From: DHVE2 group archaeon
GTDB taxonomy: Archaea > Thermoplasmatota > Thermoplasmata > Thermoplasmatales > Aciduliprofundaceae
Direction: 5' to 3'
Assembly: GCA_015520975.1 (NCBI GenBank)
Contig: WAOZ01000157.1
Span: forward strand, 1 to 8,445
Length of the DNA stretch: 8,445 nt
The notes beneath the pieces were generated by a model. The model made no database searches and had not been told where the DNA came from. It was given only the letters and a program-made list of their open reading frames with translations. Each line of letters opens with the position of its first letter. Position 1 is the first letter of the stretch. This document shows, piece by piece, positions 1-6,119 of this stretch. The translations under genes were made by a program, and so were the position numbers.

Positions 1-1
1 G

Positions 2-2590
2 GATAAAATCAAAGATAAAAAAATGCGCATCAAAAACTTGGAGCAGAGGCTCAAAAATCTCAAAAAAGAGATAAAAACTGATAAGAAAAACCTTGAAGAA
101 ATGAGAACCAGAGAGAGAGAACTTGGCGCGGAACTTGAGGATGTGGAACGGAAACTGAGAGGGAAAGAGAGGGAAATCAGCGAGGCAAATGAGAGATTCA
201 GAACGCTTCAGAAAAATCTCATAGATACCACCGCACGCTTAACCGAGAAAAGGCAGGAATATGCCAGTAAGCAGGAACGCATTAATTCAACAAAAGCTGA
301 ACTTCAGGCGCTTGAAAGAGCAATAGCGGATATGGAGGAAGAGAAAAAATATGTCGAGGGTGTGATAAACGATGCGGACTGGAGATTGAAAAATCTGGCC
401 GGAGTATCAAAAGAACGCAAAAAGAAACTCGATAAGCTTAATAAAGAATATCATGAGTTGAACAATAAAAGGGTTCGTCTAACCAAGCTTCTTAAAGAAA
501 AAGAAGAACTTGTCCGTGAGCTATCCATTGAGTATGATAGGATTCGGGCTAAGATGGAAAGCTCTCAAGATGCAATGAGCCGTGCGGTTATGGCAATTTT
601 GGCTGCAAGGGATAGAGGCGAGCTTCGCGGTATTTACGGTACCATAGCCGAACTTGGAAATGTGGATGAGAAATATGCGCTTGCCATTGAAGTAGCCGCG
701 GGAAACAGGCTTATGAGCATCGTATGCGAGGATGATGAAGCGGCTGCGCGGGCGATAGAGTATCTCAAAAAGAACAAACTCGGACGTGCCATATTTTTGC
801 CACTCAATAAGATGCTCCCCACTCGCCCCAGAGGCAAAGCAATACTCGCATCCAGAGATCCCAAGTCTCTGGGTTTTGCCATAGATCTGATCTCATTCGA
901 TAAGAAATTCGAATCTGCCTTCTGGTATGTGTTTGGAGATACTGTTGTGGTTGAAACATTATCCGATGCCCGGAGATTGATGGGTGGAGTGCGTCTTGTG
1001 ACTCTTGATGGGCAATTGATAGAAGCAAGCGGTGCGATGGTAGGCGGAAGCGTTGAGCGCAGAAAGCGCGTTAGTATGGGTAATCTGGACGAAATCGGTG
1101 AGAAATTACGCGCGGCAAAGGAGGAATTTGAGAATGTTAAAAGGGAATTAAATGATGTGGAAAAGAGAATCGATGAGATTTTCGAAGAAATAAGGTCTCT
1201 GCAGATGACTGATGGCAAAAATGAGGGGGATATTGAAACATGGAAAAAAGAGAAAGAGCGACATGAGAGAAAACTTGCCGAGATTTTAAAGAAGCTGAAA
1301 GAAAGCTACGAGCAGAGGAAGAATCTGGAAAATATGCTCGAAGCGATGAAACAGGAAGCGAAGAAAATTAAAGAGGAGATAGATTCCCTCGTTTCACAGG
1401 AGGAATCGATCAGAGAGAGTATGGAAAATGCGATCCCTGAGAACATCTCCGCTGAGATGGAAAAGCTCAATAAGAGATACAATGAATTGAGGGATGCTTT
1501 CAACAAAATAAAGAATGATATCATAGGTCTTGAGAAAACTATAGAGTCTAGGATTTTAATGAAGAATAGCATCGAGAATGATATCTCTGAGTTCAATAAG
1601 GAGATAGAGAAATTGCTCAAAGAAAAAGAGATGAATGAAAAAGAACTCAGAGAGAAAGAGATTGAAAAAGGTAAATTAGAAAATGTTGTGGAAAGTGAGA
1701 AAGCCAAACTCAACGAACTTTACAACATTCGAAAAGAAATATCCGACAAAATTGCATCTCTAAATAATACGATAGATGATCTTCAAAATAAGAAGAATGC
1801 GAAAGAGAACATCATTATAATGGTTAAGACGAAAATAGAGTCTTTCAGGGAGAAGTACAACGAAGCCAAGCGCGAGTTTGAATCATACGGCGTTGAATTG
1901 AAGGATGAGAAACTGCCAAGCGTGAACACTCTTAAAAGAATGCTTGTGGATACAGAAACACAGCTCCAGAGCCTCGGACCCGTGAATATGAAGAGTATTG
2001 AAGAATACGATTACGAGAGCGAGCGCTATTCACGCCTCAAAGAGGAATATGACAAACTCGTCAAAGAGAAACGCAATCTGATGAATCTTGTGAAAGAGCT
2101 TAACGAACGCAAAAAAGACGGGCTCATGAAGGTGTTCAATGCTATAAACGAGAATTTCAAGAAGATATACTCAGAGGTCAGCAACGGCGGTGAAGCGGAG
2201 TTGATACTCGAAAATCCCGAGAATCCGTTCAAGGGTGGATTGATAATAAAGGTGAAACCACCCGGTAAGAAATTCATAAGGCTGAATTCACTGAGCGGCG
2301 GTGAAAAGAGTCTAACCGCGCTTGCATTCATATTTGCGATACAGCAGTATGACCCATCTCCGATATATGTCCTTGATGAAGTGGATATGTTCCTTGATGG
2401 TGTGAATGCCGAGATAGTTGGCAGAATAATAAAGCGCAATTCCAAATCGGCGCAGTTTATAGTGATATCGCTTCGAAAGGCCACTCTGAAATTTGCCGAC
2501 CACATCATCGGAGTTACGCAGCAGGGCGATGGATTATCCAGAGTATTTATTCAGACTCTGCCCCGTGAGGAGGTGATGGCAAATGCATAG
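2..2590 (+). CDS. smc: Chromosome partition/condensin ATPase SMC, 5'-truncated by window edge
   Basis: The frame is open from the first bases of the window, so the ATG at 23 is internal and the gene continues upstream. About 862 residues are present against roughly 1,170-1,190 for archaeal SMC, so the N-terminal head with Walker A and part of the first coiled coil are missing. Numbering from the Met at 23: charged coiled coil 1-190; hinge about 195-345, ending in a Gly-rich GAMVGGS segment; returning coiled coil 346-735; then the C-terminal ABC head. The head has the signature LSGGEKS at 757-763 and Walker B VLDEVD at 783-788, followed by the archaeal-style MFLDGVNAE D-loop and the ISLR switch region near 814-817. 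The family forms ring-shaped dimers that bind and loop DNA in an ATP-dependent way with a kleisin. The stop overlaps the start of scpA by 8 bases, so the two are translationally coupled. Identification is very secure. Confidence 0.97.
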   Translation, partial: DKIKDKKMRIKNLEQRLKNLKKEIKTDKKNLEEMRTRERELGAELEDVERKLRGKEREISEANERFRTLQKNLIDTTARLTEKRQEYASKQERINSTKAELQALERAIADMEEEKKYVEGVINDADWRLKNLAGVSKERKKKLDKLNKEYHELNNKRVRLTKLLKEKEELVRELSIEYDRIRAKMESSQDAMSRAVMAILAARDRGELRGIYGTIAELGNVDEKYALAIEVAAGNRLMSIVCEDDEAAARAIEYLKKNKLGRAIFLPLNKMLPTRPRGKAILASRDPKSLGFAIDLISFDKKFESAFWYVFGDTVVVETLSDARRLMGGVRLVTLDGQLIEASGAMVGGSVERRKRVSMGNLDEIGEKLRAAKEEFENVKRELNDVEKRIDEIFEEIRSLQMTDGKNEGDIETWKKEKERHERKLAEILKKLKESYEQRKNLENMLEAMKQEAKKIKEEIDSLVSQEESIRESMENAIPENISAEMEKLNKRYNELRDAFNKIKNDIIGLEKTIESRILMKNSIENDISEFNKEIEKLLKEKEMNEKELREKEIEKGKLENVVESEKAKLNELYNIRKEISDKIASLNNTIDDLQNKKNAKENIIIMVKTKIESFREKYNEAKREFESYGVELKDEKLPSVNTLKRMLVDTETQLQSLGPVNMKSIEEYDYESERYSRLKEEYDKLVKEKRNLMNLVKELNERKKDGLMKVFNAINENFKKIYSEVSNGGEAELILENPENPFKGGLIIKVKPPGKKFIRLNSLSGGEKSLTALAFIFAIQQYDPSPIYVLDEVDMFLDGVNAEIVGRIIKRNSKSAQFIVISLRKATLKFADHIIGVTQQGDGLSRVFIQTLPREEVMANA
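2569..2577 (+). promoter_or_regulatory. Strong Shine-Dalgarno site of scpA
   Basis: GGAGGTGAT is a full nine-base complement to the usual archaeal 16S 3' end (ATCACCTCC). It lies 5 bases before the scpA ATG at 2583 and inside the last codons of smc. It fixes the scpA start and implies direct ribosome recruitment within the smc-scpA mRNA. No comparable site precedes the other genes of the window, which instead have TATA boxes very close to their starts. Confidence 0.85.
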
Positions 2591-3458
2591 CGAGGTTATG
2601 AATCATCTTTATTATTACAAAGCTCTGCTTGACGAGGAACTGGATATAGATTACTATATAGATATCGCCCGGGGCATGGAAGAAGGTGTGCACATATCTG
2701 CGAAGAATCCTGTGGACAAAGCGGTATCCATAGTATTCGAACTCGTGATGAAGGAGAAACTGGATCCCTGGAGGATAGACCTGGTCAAATTTGTGGAGAT
2801 GTACATGAACAGAATAAAATCCGAAAACGAGATAGATTTTGTAATCGCAGGTAAGATTATCTATATGGCATGGAATATTCTTATGCGAAAGAGCGAGGAT
2901 GTTCTCAACGAAATAGAGAGAGATGAATTGGTTTTCGGTGATATCTTTGAAATTGACCCCGAACCGTTTGTGAACTATTATGAGGATTCTTATGTGGATA
3001 CCTTGCCAGAGGACATAATTGAGCAGGATGTTATCAAAGAGCCCGTGCGCCGTGAGGAAAAGAGGCCGGTCAGCCTCATGGAGTTGCTTCAGGCGATAAA
3101 TCAGGCTCGGGTTGAGATTGAGACCAAAAAGCGCCAGAGAAAAATACGGGAAAAGTTCAAGTTCAATCTTGAAGAAAAGGTGCATAAAGAAGACCTTGAA
3201 GAGGAGATAAAGGAGGTGTGGAGCAGGCTATGCGAGGTGCACGGAGATGAGGTCTATTTGAGTTTAGTTTACGATGGCACGAGAGAGGATTTCATAAAGG
3301 TGTTTCTTTCGCTTCTGTTCCTTGAAAAATTCGGTAAAGTGACCCTTGAACAGTATGCGCCCTATGACGATATTGTGATAAAAATACTGGTCCCGGAAGA
3401 AATGAGACTCATAGAATCACTGACCCCTCCAGAAATAATAGTGGAAGAAATTACTTGA
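2583..3458 (+). CDS. scpA: Segregation and condensation protein A (kleisin ScpA)
   Basis: 291-residue acidic kleisin, the expected partner that bridges the SMC heads. An acidic N-terminal stretch leads into the ScpA core: residues 43-67 (VDKAVSIVFELV, then DPWRIDLV at 61-68) and 69-108, a helical region whose FVIAGKIIYMAWNILMRKSE segment matches the family's conserved AxxLxxxKS helix. A variable acidic linker follows (about 110-150), then RPVSLMELLQAI (161-172) as in the middle of ScpA proteins, a basic helix, and a C-terminal winged-helix region (about 225-291) containing FLSLLFLEKFGKVTLEQ. The ATG at 2583 is fixed by a perfect Shine-Dalgarno site 5 bases upstream, and the start overlaps the smc stop, so the two subunits should be made together. 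No scpB is present; rpoL follows on the opposite strand, overlapping by 8 bases. Family assignment is strong although the protein is divergent in sequence. Confidence 0.92.
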   Translation: MHSEVMNHLYYYKALLDEELDIDYYIDIARGMEEGVHISAKNPVDKAVSIVFELVMKEKLDPWRIDLVKFVEMYMNRIKSENEIDFVIAGKIIYMAWNILMRKSEDVLNEIERDELVFGDIFEIDPEPFVNYYEDSYVDTLPEDIIEQDVIKEPVRREEKRPVSLMELLQAINQARVEIETKKRQRKIREKFKFNLEEKVHKEDLEEEIKEVWSRLCEVHGDEVYLSLVYDGTREDFIKVFLSLLFLEKFGKVTLEQYAPYDDIVIKILVPEEMRLIESLTPPEIIVEEIT

Positions 3459-3735
3459 GCTTTTTCTCCAGTTCTTTTTCTAATTCTTCAAATACTTTTT
3501 CAAGTCTCTTCGCAGCTCTTTTTATTGCAGCCTGCGGCTTACCGCTTTTTACCTTCACATAAAGTATGGGGTTTTCCTGATATGGATGATCGAAATGGTA
3601 CTTCGCAAGTTCAACCATTTCGTCTTTGTTAAGTTCCTCAACGAGAGGTATGAGCAGAGTTCTATCTGGATTTATAACTTCAAGGGTCAGTTCATTTTTC
3701 TCCTTTTCGATCACTTTGAACTCCATTTCCTTCAT
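3451..3735 (-). CDS. rpoL: DNA-directed RNA polymerase subunit L (Rpo11)
   Basis: 94 residues, the normal size for archaeal Rpo11, the counterpart of eukaryotic Rpb11 that pairs with Rpo3 to form the alpha-like assembly platform of RNA polymerase. The N terminus MEFKVIEKEKNELTLEV matches the first strand of the family, the segment LVEELNKDE (31-39) the following helix, and KYHFDHP (45-51) the conserved AxYxxxHP motif. An ILYVKVKSG strand and a long charged C-terminal helix (KPQAAIKRAAKRLEKV onward) follow. Oddly, the usual DHTxxN dimer motif reads DRTLLIP (24-30), losing His and Asn. The ATG at 3735 sits 25-26 bases from a TATA-like element, so a leaderless mRNA is likely; the ATG at 3726 is the alternative and would give a conventional MEFKV start. 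The 3' end overlaps scpA by 8 bases in convergent orientation. Confidence 0.9.
   Translation of the reverse strand: MKEMEFKVIEKEKNELTLEVINPDRTLLIPLVEELNKDEMVELAKYHFDHPYQENPILYVKVKSGKPQAAIKRAAKRLEKVFEELEKELEKKLK
3461..3500 (+). terminator. Probable T-tract terminator of the smc-scpA operon
   Basis: Three TTTTT runs (3461-3465, 3475-3479, 3496-3500) begin two bases after the scpA stop. Archaeal RNA polymerase commonly terminates at such U-rich runs without a hairpin. The same bases encode the Lys/Glu-rich C terminus of Rpo11 on the other strand, which explains their composition, so the terminator role is an inference. Confidence 0.4.
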
Positions 3736-3756
3736 GGATGGGGTTATTTTTCTTTA

Positions 3757-3764
3757 TTATTTAA
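3757..3764 (-). promoter_or_regulatory. TATA-like promoter element of rpoL
   Basis: TTAAATAA on the - strand, within an AT-rich run (3753-3764), is centred about 25-26 bases before the ATG at 3735. This is the archaeal TATA-to-start distance and predicts transcription beginning at or next to the start codon. No Shine-Dalgarno precedes that ATG, in line with leaderless translation. The match to consensus is moderate. Confidence 0.5.
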
Positions 3765-3802
3765 CTGTTAGCATGCAGATAAGTTCCTCGTATGATTATC
3801 AG

Positions 3803-3832
3803 TTTCAATATCTGAATCGATTGGTTTTTATC
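3803..3832 (+). promoter_or_regulatory. Weak promoter candidates for the membrane-protein gene
   Basis: Two imperfect TATA-like elements lie in the 98-base divergent gap: TTTCAATATC (3803-3812), centred about 26 bases before the GTG at 3834, and TTTTTATC (3825-3832), centred about 26 bases before an in-frame GTG at 3855. Either would give a leaderless mRNA from a GTG. Neither is a good consensus match. A short GATAA/TTATC dyad (3778-3782 and 3796-3800) lies between this region and the rpoL promoter; I cannot assign it a role. Confidence 0.3.
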
Positions 3833-3833
3833 T

Positions 3834-4631
3834 GTGATACTGGTTTTTAGTTATGTGGCCACACTGCAGGAAATAAAGGAGGATTTTTTCTACATTTATG
3901 CTGTGGAAATATCACTTATGATAGCGCTTATGTTCAATTCTTTTTTCAGTGAAGGATTAAATAAAGCGGTATGGTGGTTTCTTGTATTTTATATCTTTTT
4001 CCTCGCCGAATATAAAGTCTATCAGGCACTGTCACTCAGAAAAACCATGAAAATAGTGGCGCTTATCAAAAAAATAGATTTATATAAAAGAGAGACGAAA
4101 GCATCCATATCGTTCCTTCTTATTTTGCTTATACTTTTATCATCTGGAGGAATAGTCAATTATTTTATAGGCCCCGATTCGATTTTAAGGGAGATAATCT
4201 CAACAGCCGTTGAGTTTATCCCGCTCTACATCATTATTTATGTGTGCTGGATCGGATATCTCATCTATCTGAAAAAATCTATAATTAAATTTCTGAAAAA
4301 GTACCTTTCTTCTAGCAAAAAGGCTTTTTCTGTGAAAGGTATATTCATATTAAAGAAGAACGAAAAGTATATTTTTTACCCCCTATCAACCGCTTTGAAA
4401 GATTATGATTCATTATGGGATCGGCTGAAAAACAGATCTGAAGATTTTGTATGGCGTAATATGAATGTGAAAATAATGAAATCCAAATATTACAAAATTG
4501 CAGTTATTCATACTGGGAAAATGCCTGCTAAATATCAATCAAAAATCGTAGACTTCCTTAATGCTATTAACAGCGTGAATCCAGATAATAAGGAAACGGT
4601 TAAAAGAATGATTGAAAAATATCTGATTTAG
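3834..4631 (+). CDS. Unrecognised four-helix membrane protein with cytosolic C-terminal domain
   Basis: 265 residues; I do not recognise the family. Four hydrophobic stretches are visible: about 24-37, 45-60, 90-112 and 122-146, in two pairs separated by a basic loop (67-88) that is probably cytosolic. After helix 4 comes a Lys-rich stretch (YLKKSIIKFLKKYL) and a soluble domain of about 110 residues (150-265) without Cys or His clusters, nucleotide-binding loops or known catalytic motifs that I can see. The start is uncertain: GTG at 3834 is the longest frame (stop upstream at 3813), with GTG at 3855, GTG at 3903 or ATG at 3918 as alternatives; the last would still keep most of helix 1. It reads as a real gene: coherent amphipathic composition, no overlap with another gene apart from its stop, and a tight convergent junction with mscS, sharing three stop-codon bases. 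Shared topology and tail-to-tail position do not show a functional link. Confidence 0.75.
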   Translation: MILVFSYVATLQEIKEDFFYIYAVEISLMIALMFNSFFSEGLNKAVWWFLVFYIFFLAEYKVYQALSLRKTMKIVALIKKIDLYKRETKASISFLLILLILLSSGGIVNYFIGPDSILREIISTAVEFIPLYIIIYVCWIGYLIYLKKSIIKFLKKYLSSSKKAFSVKGIFILKKNEKYIFYPLSTALKDYDSLWDRLKNRSEDFVWRNMNVKIMKSKYYKIAVIHTGKMPAKYQSKIVDFLNAINSVNPDNKETVKRMIEKYLI

Positions 4632-4637
4632 TTTTTG
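4613..4637. terminator. Possible bidirectional T-tract terminator between convergent genes
   Basis: A T5 run on the + strand (4632-4636) follows the TAG of the membrane-protein gene immediately, and a T5 run on the - strand (4619-4615) lies 8 bases past the mscS TAA. Each falls inside the end of the opposing gene. The runs are short, so this is tentative. Confidence 0.25.
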
Positions 4638-6088
4638 ATGTGCACATCCAGCTGTGGGAACGGTATTGTGATCCCCTCTTTTCTGAATGTGTTCAGAATT
4701 TTCGCCCTTAATTCGCTGGCTACGGCCCACTGATTTTCCACTTCATCCACCCACGCATAAAGCGTGAAATTTAAACTGGATTCTCCGAACTCTCTGAATA
4801 CCACAACAGGCTGAAACTCATCGTTTTTGAGAATATTTGGATGCTCAATTGCGATTTTTCTGAGCAGCGTTTTTACTCTTTCTATATTGGAATCATACGA
4901 CACGCTCACATCAATTCTTATTCTCATTTTCTTATCTGGTTTATTTAAATTTATTATTTTGTGATTTGCAATCTGGCTGTTGGGAACGAATATCATAGTA
5001 TGTGCGAAAATATCGTAAAGCTTTGTGCTTCTCAGTCCCACATCCTTTACTATGTACACTCTATCATCGCCTTCGAATACCACATAATCGCCAATCTTAA
5101 ACGCCCTATCCAGCAGTATGTGAATGCCTGCAAAGAAGTTTCCGAGAGTATCCTGTGCTGCAAAACCTATGATGATACCCATCACGCCCATACCGGCTAT
5201 CAGCACGGTGATATCCACGCCAAGTGCCTGAAGCGCCATTATACCGCCAATAAGTATGATTGAAGCCACGCCTATTTTCTCTATAACTGGGATCAGTATG
5301 TTCTCAATGTCGTCGCTGTTTTTCCTTTTTGAAGATATATGGAATGCGTATTCTATCACTATGTTCTTGAACACTCTGTAGATAATCCATGTGATTACTG
5401 CGACCACAAATATGTTGTAGATTTCTATCACTAATTCTGCGAGCGTTATCGGCAGCGGAAGAAGCAGTATGGAGTCAACAAAACCGTAAAAAATAACCCA
5501 TACTGTTACTGGTTTCTTAAGGATATCCACTAGTTTATCATCAAGTTTGTTTTTGGTGAATTTGGTTAGTTTTTTGATTATCGGAAATATGAAATATATT
5601 ATGAACGCTATGATGATCCATGTCAATGCAGCGCTGATGAAAACGCGCCAGTATCCAAGCTCCTCCGGTAATGGAAGTGTGAAGAAAAAGAAAAATGTTC
5701 CGCCAGTGAGAAGTGTTACCTGCACCGTGTGTTTTTCGCTATGCGTGAATCCTGTGGCGTTGTAAAAATCTATTATGACTGAGAATTCCCAGTGCGTTTT
5801 TACCGCCACTTTCGGTGCAGTTACAGTCAGGTTGATAGCTTTTGCACTATTTGCAGGCAAAACGCCGCTGCTGGGTGTTATATTGAATACCCATCCATCA
5901 TCATCGGAGATATGTATTATAAAAAACAGAGATCCCGTTTCGTTGTTGTATATCATAAAATGCAGTTTTTTCGTTTCTCCGCATTTCATAACTATGTTCT
6001 CGTTTACTGGCACAACTTCGGCTGAAACCGTATTATTAACGAGTATTACGGAGAGTAACAGTAGCACCATAATTTTTTTCATTTTCAT
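4628..6088 (-). CDS. MscS-family mechanosensitive channel with secreted Ig-like N-terminal domain
   Basis: 486 residues from the chosen ATG at 6088. A signal peptide (1-23, hydrophobic core MVLLLLSVILV, cleavage after VSA) is followed by a beta-rich domain (24-about 130) with a NETGSLFFIIH strand and an ITPSSGVLPANSAKAINLTV segment typical of NEW3/Ig-like folds. Membrane helices lie near 147-172, 195-215, 217-238 and 270-289. Next is the pore helix and MscS signature (290-321: AGMGVMGIIIGFAAQ then DTLGNFFAGI), the beta domain beginning FKIGDYVVFEG with VPNSQI at 369-374, and the alpha/beta cytosolic vestibule to the C terminus. The family opens under membrane tension to release solutes during hypo-osmotic shock. 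The frame is open up to an ATG at 6133 inside the end of hppA, but a TATA box sits within that extension and the extension would bury the signal peptide. ATG 6088 or 6082 fits a leaderless start. The family is certain, the exact start less so. Confidence 0.93.
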   Translation of the reverse strand: MKMKKIMVLLLLSVILVNNTVSAEVVPVNENIVMKCGETKKLHFMIYNNETGSLFFIIHISDDDGWVFNITPSSGVLPANSAKAINLTVTAPKVAVKTHWEFSVIIDFYNATGFTHSEKHTVQVTLLTGGTFFFFFTLPLPEELGYWRVFISAALTWIIIAFIIYFIFPIIKKLTKFTKNKLDDKLVDILKKPVTVWVIFYGFVDSILLLPLPITLAELVIEIYNIFVVAVITWIIYRVFKNIVIEYAFHISSKRKNSDDIENILIPVIEKIGVASIILIGGIMALQALGVDITVLIAGMGVMGIIIGFAAQDTLGNFFAGIHILLDRAFKIGDYVVFEGDDRVYIVKDVGLRSTKLYDIFAHTMIFVPNSQIANHKIINLNKPDKKMRIRIDVSVSYDSNIERVKTLLRKIAIEHPNILKNDEFQPVVVFREFGESSLNFTLYAWVDEVENQWAVASELRAKILNTFRKEGITIPFPQLDVHIKN

Positions 6089-6106
6089 ATACCACATTAC
6101 AGAAAA

Positions 6107-6114
6107 TATATAAA
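6107..6114 (-). promoter_or_regulatory. TATA box of the mscS-type channel gene
   Basis: TTTATATA, a consensus archaeal TATA box, is centred 22-28 bases before the ATGs at 6088 and 6082. It lies just 6 bases past the hppA stop codon on the same strand, so the channel gene has its own promoter despite following hppA closely. The T-rich strand here could also serve to end the hppA transcript. Confidence 0.7.
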
Positions 6115-6119
6115 AAGTT

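Noticed and set aside
634..1218. 194-codon open frame antisense to smc
   Set aside because: It is Ser/Phe-rich, mirrors the codon pattern of the smc hinge and coiled coil, and shows no domain; it is a shadow of a real gene.
2547..3185. 212-codon open frame antisense to scpA
   Set aside because: It is rich in His, Tyr and Phe from reversed scpA codons, has no family resemblance, and spans the well-supported smc-scpA junction.
3778..3800. GATAA/TTATC dyad in the rpoL/membrane-protein divergent gap
   Set aside because: Five-base arms with a 13-base gap are expected by chance in AT-rich DNA; kept only as a remark.
3875..3883. AAAGGAGGA, a strong Shine-Dalgarno-like sequence near the start of the unknown membrane protein
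   Set aside because: It encodes Ile-Lys-Glu-Asp in frame, the nearest ATG (3898) is out of frame, and the in-frame GTG (3903) and ATG (3918) are 20 and 35 bases away, too far for an SD.
4961..5263. 100-codon + strand open frame inside the MscS gene
   Set aside because: It is Cys/His-rich but shows no ordered metal-binding motif, and lies wholly opposite the conserved MscS signature region.
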